From contig CANPBB010000018.1 of assembly GCA_947572235.1 (NCBI GenBank), positions 1 through 32,765 on the forward strand: 32,765 nt of DNA. The letters are read 5' to 3'. Each line of letters starts with the position of its first letter. Position 1 is the first letter of the stretch. This DNA is from an uncultured Clostridia bacterium (GTDB lineage Bacteria; Bacillota; Clostridia; Oscillospirales; Oscillospiraceae). Positions 1-8,254 of this stretch are shown here, one piece after another. Below the pieces are notes generated by a model that did not search any database, had not been told where the DNA came from, and saw only the letters and a list, made by a program, of their open reading frames with translations. The position numbers and the translations under genes were made by a program.

Positions 1-2576
1 TGCGTCTCAACTCCGAGAGCGACGATTTCGAGCGCCCCTCCCACACTTGGGTGTTTGAGAACAAGGAGCTGGGCACCTATGTTGACTATGACCTGCTGGT
101 TGAGACCTACACCACGGCCATGAGCAACAAGGACCTGTACGAGCTGCTGGGCCGCAGCAACCTCGAGGACTATGACTTCGAGTATTATATTGATGGTATC
201 CCCAGCACCACCATCACCAACACCAGCATCCTGACCCGCACCACCGCAGATGCCAATGACTTCGTTGGCAACGGCGTGCTGACTCAGGTCTTCGTTGACC
301 ATGAGTACGACAAGGCCTCCAACGGTGACAGAGGCCTCATCAAGATCACCTCCATCCGCACTTGGCTGGGCAAGGTGACCGCCTCCTACAATGACAAGCG
401 TGAGCAGGCCACTGTAGAGGTCTATACCCACTATGATACCCCTGACACCAAGGTCACGTCCATGGTTGTGGCCCTGACCGATGTGCCCAACGTAGTGGAC
501 GCGGAAGAGGACGATTTTGTCTTGGTGAACATGTCCGGTAAGGATCTGAACAACAGCCCCACCGACTATACCTCCTCCCGCTGGAACGTGGTGAAGCTCT
601 CCGATGTGGAGATCATGTCCGATACCACCCTGACCGCTTTCAGCAAGGATCAGGACGGCAATTGGAACAGCGACAAGATTCCCAACCTGTTTGACAGCGT
701 GACTGCCGACGGTAAGAAGTACGAGAGCACCGCCACCGCTGCCTACAGCGACGACGCTCTGGAGCTGTACAGCGATGACCGCCTCACCGGCAAGAGCTAC
801 AACATCTATCTGGATGATTATGGCTACGCCATCGGCGTCGACCTGTACGAGGGCGACAACAACTACGTGTTCATCACCGGCTTCGATATGGACTCCAGCG
901 CCATCTCCGCCAGCCAGGCTGATGCCGGCGCCATCTTTGTGGACGGCACCATGCGGACCATCCGGGTCAATGTGAAGGCTACCAACGACAATATCTTGAA
1001 GAATACCAACGTTCCCGACAATGCCCCTGGCGGCGACAAGTACTTTGCCGAGTGGCGCGCCACTGCCGGGTACTATCAGGAGCTTGAAGATCGGGCCCGT
1101 GTGAACCGCTGGTTCACCTACACCGAGGTGGACGGTATTTATACCCTGTCTCCTGCCTACCGCATGATCACCACCAATGCCAATGATATGACCGCTACCG
1201 ACGAGGTCATCAAGTGCAGCAGCGTGGTGTTGGATCGTATGGATGCCACCGGCGCGGATAGAAACGGGCATCATCCCACTATTGCCACGGATGGTAATGT
1301 CCGCGTTTACGGCAACGACGACTCCGTGTTCTTGGTGGCCGAGGTGGATAACACCGACGCTGGCTATGCGATCAGCGGCGTCGAGGGCCTCTACACCGGT
1401 GTCCAGAACGTAGAGATCGACCTCTACGCTGGCGATGGTGACGCTAACACCGACGAGATTGATACCACTACTGATACCATCAAAGTGGATGGCGACACGA
1501 CCATCCTGTACGACAACACCTACACGCTGTACGACAAGAACAACTACATCATCGCCTCTGTGGTTCTGGGCGAGACGAAGGGCTCCAGCGCCAACTACGT
1601 CTACACCCTGACTGCCGCCAAGAGCGAGGAGTATCGGAACGGTAAGTACTACTGGACCTTCGATGCTGTTGTGGACGGCACCATCCAGACCCTGACCGTG
1701 GAGAGCAAGTTCTCCAACACCATCAAGGATCTGCGTCCTGGCCACATCCAGGAGGTCAGCTACAGTGGCGACTATGTGGTCCGCGTCAAGACCGTGGCTG
1801 ATGGCAAGATCTACAGCAGGCCCTATCAGAGCGTAGGCGGCGCCCGTATCGACACCGACACCCACGAGGTCTACGATGTTGGTCATGTCTCCGCTCACTA
1901 CAATCTCACCGATGATAAGGGCAACGCGATTTGGGACTGCAAGGACAACCTTGACTATATCGGTGCCACCGGCTCCGGTGCTGATCCCTATTACCCGGCT
2001 ACCGGTTACGAGAAACGTATCGATGTGGACGACCTGAAGATTGAGGGCCGCACCCTGTACCTGAAGAAGGGCGACGATTTCGGTCTGGTCATGGCCAGCA
2101 CCAATACACCCACCGTTCTGATCCAGAACGAGGGCGGTAAGAACAACGTCAAGACCGAGTACTCCGATGTGAAGTCTGCCATCAACGCGATGGAGGATGC
2201 CAACGGTGACACCGCCGGCTTCGGCTTCATCGGCCGTATCACCGCCGTGCTCGACAGCCAGGGCCGTGCCAAGTGGGTTGTTATTAAGAACGATACCACC
2301 GTGCCTGTTGCGTCCGGCGGCAGTGCCAACAACAGCGGCAGAGTTGACAAGGCTACCTTCGACGATAGCACCAATGTACTCCATGTCGTCGATGCCAGCA
2401 ACAATCCTGTTGCGTCCGCTACCGTCGTCTTGGAGCAGCTCCGCGACAGCGGCTGGGTCTATGTTGACGATTTCCGCACCAACGCCAGAGGTGATGTTAA
2501 ACTGCCCACTCTGCGTGGCAACACCTATCGCGTTGTCATCGGCAGCTATCGCGATATCTTCAGCGATAATACCTGA
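1..2576 (+). CDS. Surface (probable S-layer) protein, C-terminal part; 5' end outside window
   Basis: The reading frame is open from the first base and ends at TGA 2574-2576, so this is the 3' portion (about 858 residues) of a larger gene; the GTG at 51 is internal to the open frame and need not be a start. The protein is rich in Asp, Asn, Thr, Tyr and Gly, has no membrane segment and almost no Cys, and alternates short beta-type stretches, as in exported S-layer or cell-wall proteins. The stretch around residues 250-310 of the visible part (YNIYLDDYGYAIGVDLY followed by a GAIFVDGTM segment) resembles the body of Oscillospiraceae SLH-domain surface proteins, which would put the SLH anchors upstream of the window. 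The last ~45 residues (VASATVVLEQLRDSGWVYVDD onward) look like a small Ig/carboxypeptidase-regulatory-like fold. Codon choice is strongly biased to AAC, GAC, AAG, CTG and ACC, suggesting high expression. The S-layer assignment is inference; the surface-protein call is firmer. Confidence 0.65.
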   Translation, partial: RLNSESDDFERPSHTWVFENKELGTYVDYDLLVETYTTAMSNKDLYELLGRSNLEDYDFEYYIDGIPSTTITNTSILTRTTADANDFVGNGVLTQVFVDHEYDKASNGDRGLIKITSIRTWLGKVTASYNDKREQATVEVYTHYDTPDTKVTSMVVALTDVPNVVDAEEDDFVLVNMSGKDLNNSPTDYTSSRWNVVKLSDVEIMSDTTLTAFSKDQDGNWNSDKIPNLFDSVTADGKKYESTATAAYSDDALELYSDDRLTGKSYNIYLDDYGYAIGVDLYEGDNNYVFITGFDMDSSAISASQADAGAIFVDGTMRTIRVNVKATNDNILKNTNVPDNAPGGDKYFAEWRATAGYYQELEDRARVNRWFTYTEVDGIYTLSPAYRMITTNANDMTATDEVIKCSSVVLDRMDATGADRNGHHPTIATDGNVRVYGNDDSVFLVAEVDNTDAGYAISGVEGLYTGVQNVEIDLYAGDGDANTDEIDTTTDTIKVDGDTTILYDNTYTLYDKNNYIIASVVLGETKGSSANYVYTLTAAKSEEYRNGKYYWTFDAVVDGTIQTLTVESKFSNTIKDLRPGHIQEVSYSGDYVVRVKTVADGKIYSRPYQSVGGARIDTDTHEVYDVGHVSAHYNLTDDKGNAIWDCKDNLDYIGATGSGADPYYPATGYEKRIDVDDLKIEGRTLYLKKGDDFGLVMASTNTPTVLIQNEGGKNNVKTEYSDVKSAINAMEDANGDTAGFGFIGRITAVLDSQGRAKWVVIKNDTTVPVASGGSANNSGRVDKATFDDSTNVLHVVDASNNPVASATVVLEQLRDSGWVYVDDFRTNARGDVKLPTLRGNTYRVVIGSYRDIFSDNT

Positions 2577-2634
2577 TTGATGGTACGAGAGTAGCTTTTT
2601 GACAAATCCCCTTGCGTAGGTACGCAAAAAGAAT

Positions 2635-2665
2635 CCCCCCGGGCTTCGGCCCGGGGGAATTTTTT
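2635..2665 (+). terminator. Intrinsic terminator of the S-layer-like gene
   Basis: A nine-pair GC stem (CCCCCGGGC / GCCCGGGGG) closed by a TTCG tetraloop is followed by AA and six T. It lies about 60 bases past the stop at 2576 and is a textbook strong rho-independent terminator, fitting a highly expressed upstream gene. Confidence 0.9.
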
Positions 2666-2786
2666 GCGCTGTTTTTGCGGCGCAGTTGCACAGTCTTATG
2701 CGAAATAAGCGCCCAAGGGGGCTATGGTGTATGGAGCAGCCGGCGAGGCAGGCGGCCATAACATCTTTCTTGAAGGAGATATTGCC

Positions 2787-3404
2787 ATGAAGTACACCGC
2801 GAGCCACCACCTTCCCTCTTGGGACAAGTCTGACCGCATCCGCATGGAGGACTTCAACGATATGACCGCCCGGCTGGAGACCTCCCTCACCGCCGGGCAG
2901 AAGGCCGTCAGCGACGAGCAGAAGGCCCGGCAAACCGCCATCGCCGCCGAGCAGCAAGCCCGGCAGACCGCTATAGCTGCCGAGCAGCAAGCCCGACAGA
3001 CCGCTATAGCTGCCGAGCGCAGGGCCATGCAGGACGCCATCGCCGCCGAGCGGCAGGCCAGAGAGAACGCTGACGCCCGAATGGATCAGCTGGGCAACTG
3101 TAGGATATACCACCATGTGTACAGCGGAACCGGAAGCGGCTCGACCATTGTGCCTGTGACACATACCTTTCCCGGAAAGCCGTTGATGCTGTTTGTCTCT
3201 GAGATTGGCAGCGGGTTCGCAATGTTTGCACCCTATGGTGTGACGATGGCCGATGCCGGACTGACCAATGGGGTGCGCTCCATTGTTTCGATGACATGGA
3301 ATGGGAATACTGTGAGGTGGAGCGGCTCGCAGCAGACCGGCAATCAGCTTAACAACCAAGGGAGGCAGTATCAGATTGTGGCGCTGATCGCGGCGGATGC
3401 GTAA
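2787..3404 (+). CDS. Phage-tail-like protein with 11-residue coiled-coil repeats
   Basis: 205 residues from ATG 2787, chosen because GAAGGAGAT lies at 2772-2780 with correct spacing; the upstream ATG 2724 has no such site. The N-terminus (HLPSWDKSDRIRMEDFND) resembles the opening of structural tail proteins of Clostridia prophages. Residues ~43-97 are five tandem 11-residue units of the type QARQTAIAAEQ, predicted as a hendecad coiled coil and therefore a trimeric stalk or fibre. The C-terminal ~100 residues (from RIYHHVYSGTGSGS) form a compact beta-rich, Gly/Ser/Thr-rich domain that could be a knob or receptor-binding head. There are no other phage genes next to it: it sits between two terminators directly after the S-layer-like gene. 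It may be a relic or a captured tail/fibre gene. Family membership is judged by eye only. Confidence 0.55.
   Translation: MKYTASHHLPSWDKSDRIRMEDFNDMTARLETSLTAGQKAVSDEQKARQTAIAAEQQARQTAIAAEQQARQTAIAAERRAMQDAIAAERQARENADARMDQLGNCRIYHHVYSGTGSGSTIVPVTHTFPGKPLMLFVSEIGSGFAMFAPYGVTMADAGLTNGVRSIVSMTWNGNTVRWSGSQQTGNQLNNQGRQYQIVALIAADA
2913..3077 (+). repeat. 33-bp tandem repeat (about five units) encoding hendecad coiled coil
   Basis: Units start near 2913, 2946, 2979, 3012 and 3045. The copies at 2946-2978 and 2979-3011 differ at a single base, while the outer copies are more diverged, which points to recent slippage expansion in the middle of the array. Each unit is 11 codons, so copy-number change would lengthen the coiled coil without breaking the frame. 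Confidence 0.85.
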
Positions 3405-3430
3405 GTTTTGCTGGACAGTGCTTTACCAGA

Positions 3431-3468
3431 AGGAGGCCGACGTCAAAAAGACGTCGGCCTCCTTTTTT
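3431..3468 (+). terminator. Intrinsic terminator after the tail-like gene
   Basis: A perfect 14-bp stem (AGGAGGCCGACGTC with its complement) has an AAAAA loop and is followed by a T-run at 3463-3468. It begins 27 bases after the stop codon. Confidence 0.93.
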
Positions 3469-3669
3469 ATAAGGAAATCCGGTGGGGGGCTTACCGCTGG
3501 CAAAAGGGGTGAAAACGATAGGGGTGTCCAGCATTTTTACTGTTTATTCTGGAGGGGATTTCTGATCATTTCACAATTAACCAGCCGCTGACTTGCCGCA
3601 AGTTGTTTGTTATAATGAACAAGGGACAAAGCTGCATTGTTGCCCTCTATGTGGTGCTTGTCACCTCTT

Positions 3670-4111
3670 TTTGTTACAATGGGGGTGTACAATTTAGAAA
3701 ATCTTGAATGGATTGGCACAAGTTCCTTTGGTCAGTACTATGAGCTGTTCCGCGTTTTTTGGCAAGTTCCATGAATAACCCGCCCGGCACACCTTCCGCC
3801 AAGGATGCCGTGCGGGTATTCATTTACCCACCGCTGAACCTGTAGGGTATCTTCCTCGGTTATCCCGGTGAAGTCCGTCCCCTTCGGCACCCGCCGCCGA
3901 ATCATGCGGTTTCCGTTCTCGTTGCTCCCCCGCTCAAAGGCGCTGTATGGATGGCAGTAATAGATGTCCGCATCCCGGCTCCGGCTACGGCCCGTGTCAT
4001 GCCCTCCCAGTCCTGGAACTCGCTGCCGTTGTCAACGGTGATCGTCTGGAATATCCGCCGGAAGTTGAAGCTCCCCAGCTTCTTTTCCAGCATATTCAGC
4101 ACCGCCACCAC
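3670..4111 (-). pseudogene. IS30-family transposase remnant (C-terminal part, two frameshifts)
   Basis: Read on the minus strand from 4111 leftwards, the first frame gives LNMLEKKLGSFNFRRIF and TVDNGSEFQDWEGMTRAV. This is the DDE region of IS30-type transposases with the second catalytic Asp (TVDNGSEF). Near 3970 the homology shifts frame and continues as DIYYCHPYSAFERGSNENGN with the catalytic Glu, then RWVNEYPHGILGG. A second one-base shift near 3783 restores LFMELAKKRG. The N-terminal half (HTH and first Asp) is absent; homology starts abruptly at about 4111, where MBOAT-like coding sequence on the other strand begins. Non-coding sequence to about 3670 (TTGTACACCCCCATTGTAAC on the minus strand) may be the old right end of the element. 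It cannot encode an active transposase. Confidence 0.85.
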
Positions 4112-4113
4112 GC

Positions 4114-4395
4114 TTGATTGACAACAGTTATTGTCTGATCAACGCATTTATGCCGGATTTTTCCGCTCTCCGCTGGGCCTATGTCTTTGTGTTATTCTTT
4201 GCAGTCTGCTTGGTACTGTTTATGGATCTCCAAAAGAAATACCGTCACGTGGAGCCGGTTCGTCAAATTGCGGCCTGTCCATCTGTTTTGCGGTGGATTG
4301 TATATTACATTATGATTCTGTCTGTTATGTTTGCATTTGTTATGACAACCAACGAATATGGGCAGGCTGGAGCCTTTTTATATTTTCAATTCTAA
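4114..4395 (+). pseudogene. MBOAT-family O-acyltransferase, truncated C-terminal fragment
   Basis: 93 residues remain, carrying two hydrophobic segments (WAYVFVLFFAVCLVLFMDL and WIVYYIMILSVMFAFVM) and ending in GAFLYFQF. That aromatic C-terminal signature is typical of AlgI/DltB-type membrane-bound O-acyltransferases (normally ~400-500 residues with a central catalytic His). The catalytic region is missing, because the sequence upstream of ~4112 is the IS30 remnant. The stop TAA 4393-4395 is followed 13 bases later by the SGNH-protein start, the usual arrangement of MBOAT and its periplasmic or extracellular SGNH partner. A functional product is unlikely. No convincing ribosome binding site precedes the ATG at 4114. 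Confidence 0.7.
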
Positions 4396-4408
4396 GAGGT
4401 GAGGCAAT

Positions 4409-5347
4409 TTGAAGAAATTTATTGGAAAATTATTTTTGGCGCTGCTTCCTCTGCTGCTGTTTGCCGGCTTGTTCATCAAGTATGAACCTTACAATTATTG
4501 GGGATTGAAACCGCCGAAAACCGGGAATTGGGCGCAGCCGTTGGCCAGAGTGCGGGCGTTTATGCGAGATCCGTCGGAGAATATCATCCTTGGTGACAGT
4601 CGAATGAATCATTTTGATATAGACTATATTGAATCTCTGACAGGGGATCGCTACGCGAACTTGTCTACAGGAGGACAAGGGCCAAATCTGACCCGAGAAC
4701 TGTACGATTGGGCGAAGGAACAGGTTGGTGTTCAACGCGTAGTTTTGGATGGCAGTTTCTATCAGTTTCGCAGAGGGAACCGTAGTCCTTCAGCACTTCC
4801 GGTTTTCTATATTGCGGAGCATCCTTTAACTTATATGACTACGAGGGACTATGTAGTTGAGACAGCAGAACTATTTTTGATGGATTTGTCTTCTCACGGT
4901 TTTTTTCTGACTGCGTTCGCAGCAGAATCAACTGGAGAGCCTCAAAAAATTTCTCCAGATAAATACCGGGACGATTTGGTTCAATATGCCACAGAATTAA
5001 TTTATCCGTTTTGTTGCAATTATACACTGGATATGGGTGATTACGACTACATTCTCCGCGATTGCCAAGAAAAAGGGATAGAAACCCGTGTAGCGCTTTG
5101 CCCTGTGCAGGAATCAATCTGGGAACTGGTCATTGAGCCGCTGCATTTAGAGCCTTATATGGAAGAGTATCGTGAAATCCTAAGACAATATACCGATGTT
5201 TATGATATGGAATGGAAACATGAGTTTTGTAAGAATCAGGAACTGTTTGGTGATGGCTTCCATCAAAAGGATTATACGGCTTTCACTAATGCTATCTTTG
5301 CGGGAGAGGGTGACTTTTTGCGAATTCTTCCCAGATTTTCAAAATAA
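4409..5347 (+). CDS. SGNH-hydrolase-like / DltD-like exported protein, partner of MBOAT
   Basis: 312 residues from TTG 4409, supported by AGAGGTGAGG at 4395-4404. An N-terminal signal anchor (KLFLALLPLLLFAGLFI) is followed by an extracellular domain. The block IILGDSRMNHFD (residues ~60-71) fits the GDS(L) Ser block of SGNH hydrolases, and FGDGFHQKDYTAF near the C-terminus supplies a candidate Asp-x-x-His pair (D-G-F-H). In AlgI/AlgX and DltB/DltD type systems such proteins complete acyl transfer to a surface polymer (exopolysaccharide or teichoic acid) after the MBOAT protein moves the acyl group across the membrane. Here the MBOAT partner is truncated, so the gene is probably orphaned unless another MBOAT exists elsewhere. 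The gene is visibly more AT-rich than the flanking housekeeping genes, suggesting transfer. Which polymer is acylated cannot be told. Confidence 0.7.
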   Translation: MKKFIGKLFLALLPLLLFAGLFIKYEPYNYWGLKPPKTGNWAQPLARVRAFMRDPSENIILGDSRMNHFDIDYIESLTGDRYANLSTGGQGPNLTRELYDWAKEQVGVQRVVLDGSFYQFRRGNRSPSALPVFYIAEHPLTYMTTRDYVVETAELFLMDLSSHGFFLTAFAAESTGEPQKISPDKYRDDLVQYATELIYPFCCNYTLDMGDYDYILRDCQEKGIETRVALCPVQESIWELVIEPLHLEPYMEEYREILRQYTDVYDMEWKHEFCKNQELFGDGFHQKDYTAFTNAIFAGEGDFLRILPRFSK

Positions 5348-5409
5348 CAGATGGTTGAGTTCTAAAAATATACCGATCTATGCGAAGAAGCAGCCGGATG
5401 TCGGTATAG

Positions 5410-5625
5410 TTACGAAGCCCCCAATATATTCCAAGCTTTATGGCAGAGTAGAGTTTTTAATGCGGATCCCTTACACTGCTCGATCAACCCGATACTGTGG
5501 GCTGCGTCCAACTTCTTGAATAGCCGAACTGCCTTGTTGCATCTCAAGCGGCCCAGTCTGTCCTCCAGTGTGAAATAGATGTGTATCCATCCCTTACCGA
5601 CCAGCCAAACGCTGCGGACGGCCAT
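5410..5625 (-). pseudogene. RepA_N-type replication initiator fragment (decayed)
   Basis: The minus-strand frame contains GWIHIYFTLEDRLGRLRCN, KAVRLFKKLDAAHSIGLIEQ and then a K-G-S-x-x-K-x-L segment. This resembles the winged-helix part of RepA_N initiators of Firmicute plasmids and conjugative elements, where an IYFT...LxC...KAxxLxxELDxxxGIGLIER pattern is common. There is no plausible start, the region before and after is in other frames or stopped, and the usual continuation is scrambled. The assignment rests on pattern recall and is tentative. It fits the neighbouring AbrB and recombinase scraps as debris of one mobile element. Confidence 0.42.
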
Positions 5626-5665
5626 ACCATACCTTCACTGACTGTAATGATGGAACCCATATCGG

Positions 5666-5699
5666 CCCTCTGTGTACCAGCACCCTGCTACACAGAGGG
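5666..5699. repeat. 11-bp perfect inverted repeat (hairpin), function unknown
   Basis: CCCTCTGTGTA and its exact complement are separated by 12 bases. There is no T-run on either side, so it is not an obvious terminator. It lies within the mobile-element debris and could be part of an old element end or a structured leader. Confidence 0.6.
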
Positions 5700-5894
5700 A
5701 ATACAATACTTCGTCTACGCCCCGCAATTTTTGCCAATTCCCCGCCCCTTCTATCCGTCAAAAATTGACTTCCAGAGATACCCAGAGTGAATTTTGCATA
5801 CCCTGCCAAATCCTGCGGATACTAACGGCGTCATAGAAATTTGGCAGCCGTCCCTGCTTCTGGGCGGCTGAGCAAAGGCAGGAGGAAGAAAGGT

Positions 5895-6038
5895 ATGAAA
5901 GCAACCGGAATCGTGCGCCGCATCGACGATTACGTTATAATAGGGACAAGGCCGGAAAGCCTTGAAAACACTGGTGTTTCGTTGATTTTGCCCAACTCCC
6001 GCGCACCGGATGATCGGAGATGTGAAGACTATCGGTGA
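5895..6038 (+). pseudogene. AbrB/SpoVT-like transition regulator, N-terminal scrap
   Basis: An excellent ribosome binding site (AGGAGGAAGAAAGG at 5880-5893) precedes ATG 5895. The first 12 residues, MKATGIVRRIDD, match the start of SpoVT/AbrB swapped-hairpin regulators, which then normally read LGRVVIPKEIRRT. Here the sequence departs at once into unrelated residues and stops at 6036-6038, so the DNA-binding domain is lost. Such AbrB-type genes are frequent cargo of Firmicute conjugative elements. The start region is preserved; the body appears replaced by deletion. Confidence 0.6.
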
Positions 6039-6092
6039 GCTGCAGCCGTGCAGGAAGGAGGATCGCAGCAAACAGATCCAGAGGATCATAGG

Positions 6093-6137
6093 CCCCTCAT
6101 AGCTGGCGATTTATGTCAGTTGTGAGGGGGATTTTTT
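6093..6137 (+). terminator. Intrinsic terminator in the element debris
   Basis: CCCCTCA (6093-6099) pairs with TGAGGGG (6123-6129), with further pairing of AGCTGGC with GTCAGTT inside the arms, followed by ATTTTTT. It is downstream of the AbrB scrap and still looks functional. Confidence 0.8.
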
Positions 6138-6220
6138 GTTTTTTCTGTAAAAAGAGGTCTTAAAGATGCTGCTGACTCTGTGGTAGCGAGGCTGAGCAGT
6201 ACGGTTTTCGCATAAAAAAT

Positions 6221-6272
6221 AAGGACAAACCAGTTAACCACCTACACCGCAAGGGCTTTCCGATGTGTCCTT
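6221..6272. repeat. Imperfect inverted repeat upstream of the recombinase scrap
   Basis: AAGGACA (6221-6227) and TGTCCTT (6266-6272) flank a 38-base interior. It could be a vestigial recombination or element-end site next to the recombinase fragment, but a 7-bp pair can also arise by chance. The rest of 6138-6302 shows no gene. Confidence 0.3.
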
Positions 6273-6302
6273 ACTATATCATAGGGGAACCCCTTTTCGT
6301 CT

Positions 6303-6437
6303 AACGCCCTCAATGTTGGGCTGGATAGTACCATCATTCAGCACCTGTTAGGCCATGCGGGCCCCAAAACCACCCTGACCTATGCCCAGCTGTCGTCACG
6401 GACGGTTTGGTATGAGTACGAGGGAATGGCGGCGTAG
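6303..6437 (+). pseudogene. Tyrosine recombinase (phage-integrase family), C-terminal fragment
   Basis: The frame reads GLDSTIIQHLLGHAGPKTTL then TYAQLSSRTVWYEYEGMAA and a TAG at 6435-6437. IQHLLGHAGPKTTLTYAQL is the conserved C-terminal block of tyrosine recombinases: LGH carries the His/Trp-position residue, and the Tyr of TYAQL is the nucleophile. The catalytic Arg and the His-x-x-Arg block are missing upstream, so only about 44 residues survive. With the RepA_N-like and AbrB scraps it marks the corpse of an integrative element. Confidence 0.8.
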
Positions 6438-6800
6438 TAATCAGAGGAGCGGCTTAATTTGCAACCCTTCCGATTATTAGGCCCTGCTTGCTAATTGTCG
6501 GAATGCTCAGCGGCGAGAGACTTTTGCGCTGGTCGAGGCGATTTGCCGCAGGAATCCTAACGGATTTCAAGGGGAATCAATGACGCATCAGCGGAAAAAG
6601 ATCCGCCGTTTGGGCGTTTTGACATTTTCAAACAGGGCATAGAATTGCTTGTTAGAAATGCTGCTGTTTTTTTCTCGTTTATCTTGTCCTAAATTCTCAA
6701 AAATCTTGCTGCGCTACACAGGGGGATTACAACGATTGTGATCACTTGTGGCATGAGCAGGGAGGAAGTTCTGAAAATTGTGGGGAGTATCCAATATTAA
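6438..6800. other. Gene-free stretch
   Basis: I see no convincing coding sequence here on either strand. Short open frames lack ribosome binding sites and recognisable motifs. It is probably residual mobile-element DNA reaching to the terminator of the convergent symporter gene. Confidence 0.5.
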
Positions 6801-6805
6801 AGGCA

Positions 6806-6839
6806 ACAGAGGAACCGGATTTTCATCCAGTTCCTCTGT
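6806..6839 (-). terminator. Terminator of the sodium:alanine symporter gene
   Basis: A 15-bp near-perfect stem (ACAGAGGAACCGGAT against ATCCAGTTCCTCTGT, one mismatch) has a four-base loop and lies 21 bases beyond the symporter stop. The T-run on the minus strand (TTGCCTTTAAT) is interrupted. Termination is likely but not maximal. Confidence 0.65.
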
Positions 6840-6859
6840 GTTTGTGCGGTGAGGGGGGC

Positions 6860-8254
6860 CTACTTATGCAGGGGATTCTTAAAATATTCCTTCGTAATTT
6901 TCACCACTGTCCCACTGAGCAGCAGCAGAGCGATCAGGTTCGGGATGGCCATCATCCCGTTGAGTGTATCTGAAATGTCCCACATCAGCTTGCCGCTGCC
7001 GGTGGCTCCCACCACGCAGACCAAGATGAAGATGACCTTGTAGATGATATCTACTACCCTGTTGTTCCCGCTGAGATAGCCCCAGCAGCACTCTCCGTAG
7101 TAGCTCCAGCCCAAAATCGTGGACAGGGAGAAGAACAGCAGGCTGATCTGCAGGACCATCCCGCCGATGGTGCCGGGCAGGATCGCGTTGAACGCGGCGG
7201 CGGCGGCGCCGCCGTTGCCGCCGAACACGTCGGTGGAGCCAGCCTCCAGTACGCCGGAGAGGATCACGGCCAGAGAGGTGATGGTGCAGATGACGATGGT
7301 GTCCACAAACACCTCAAACACACCCCACATGCCCTGCTCCACCGGGTTCTTAGTGGCGGAGGCGGCGTGGGCGATGGGGGCGGAGCCTAAGCCCGCCTCG
7401 TTGGAAAACACACCCCGGGCGAAGCCTTGGCGCATGGCCGTCATGATAGCGTAGCCGAAGAGGCCGCCACCCACTGCCTCAAAGCTGAAGGCGCTCTTGA
7501 CGATGGTGGCAAAGGCTGCGGGGATATCGGTGATGCGCAGAATGATAATGGCGATACCCGCCAAGATATAGAAGGCGGCCATGAAGGGTACCATATAGGA
7601 GGTAATTTGTCCGATGCGCTTGATGCCGCCCAAGATCACAATACCCACCACTATGGCCAGCAGAATACCGGCGATCAGAGGCGTCACGCCAAAGAGGGCC
7701 TGCAAGGAGGCGGAGATCTCCGCGCCTTGGGAGATATTCCCAATTCCAAAGCAGGCCACGCCGGCGATGAGGGCAAAGGTCATCGCCAGCCACTTCATGT
7801 GGAGACCCTTCTCGATATAGTACATGGGCCCGCCGTAGTGTAAACCGTCCTTATCTACCTGACGGAACTTCACGGCCAGAACAATCTCGGAGAACTTGGT
7901 GAACATGCCGAAGAAGGCGGCAATCCACATCCAGAACACCGCGCCGGGGCCGCCGGTGAAGATAGCTCCGGTGACGCCGGCAATGTTGCCGGTGCCCACG
8001 GTGGAGGCCAAGGCGGTGGACACGGCCTCAAAGGCGGTGAGGTTTTTGCCGTCGCCCTTGTTGCCGTCCTTCTTCTTAAAGAGCGATCCGATGGTGTTGC
8101 GCCAGATGTAGCTGAACTTGGTCAGCTGGATGCAGCCGGTGCGGATGGTGAGATAGGCCCCGGTACCGATCAGCAGGATCAGCATAACGGGTCCCCAGAC
8201 CACGTCATTGACGGCTTTGTTGACGCTGTTGACGACTTCTAAGAATTTCTCCAT
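6860..8254 (-). CDS. Sodium:alanine/glycine symporter (AGCS family)
   Basis: 464 residues from ATG 8254, preceded by GGAAGGGAGAG; the open frame runs further upstream but that extension is leader sequence without family similarity. The protein is an integral inner-membrane transporter with about ten or eleven hydrophobic segments. The AGCS hallmark is clear: STVGTGNIAGVTGAIFTGG then GAVFWMWIAAFFGMFTKFSE (residues ~75-120). Also typical are GPMYYIEKGL, the FGIGNISQ segment and FSNEAGLGSAPIAHA. The family imports alanine or glycine with Na+ (AlsT/DagA type); the exact substrate cannot be told. It is monocistronic, with its own promoter (8489-8517) and a leader of about 230 nt containing a hairpin. 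The start and length fit the family (450-480 residues). Confidence 0.93.
   Translation of the reverse strand: MEKFLEVVNSVNKAVNDVVWGPVMLILLIGTGAYLTIRTGCIQLTKFSYIWRNTIGSLFKKKDGNKGDGKNLTAFEAVSTALASTVGTGNIAGVTGAIFTGGPGAVFWMWIAAFFGMFTKFSEIVLAVKFRQVDKDGLHYGGPMYYIEKGLHMKWLAMTFALIAGVACFGIGNISQGAEISASLQALFGVTPLIAGILLAIVVGIVILGGIKRIGQITSYMVPFMAAFYILAGIAIIILRITDIPAAFATIVKSAFSFEAVGGGLFGYAIMTAMRQGFARGVFSNEAGLGSAPIAHAASATKNPVEQGMWGVFEVFVDTIVICTITSLAVILSGVLEAGSTDVFGGNGGAAAAAFNAILPGTIGGMVLQISLLFFSLSTILGWSYYGECCWGYLSGNNRVVDIIYKVIFILVCVVGATGSGKLMWDISDTLNGMMAIPNLIALLLLSGTVVKITKEYFKNPLHK

Noticed and set aside
2913..3077. CRISPR-like or diversity-generating repeat
   Set aside because: The repeats are contiguous 33-bp coding units without spacers, and no reverse transcriptase or template repeat is present in the window.
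3397..3591. 64-codon open frame after the tail-like gene
   Set aside because: It runs through the intrinsic terminator at 3431-3468 and has no start signal.
5666..5699. 11-bp hairpin as a transcription terminator
   Set aside because: No T-run follows on either strand and no intact gene ends nearby.
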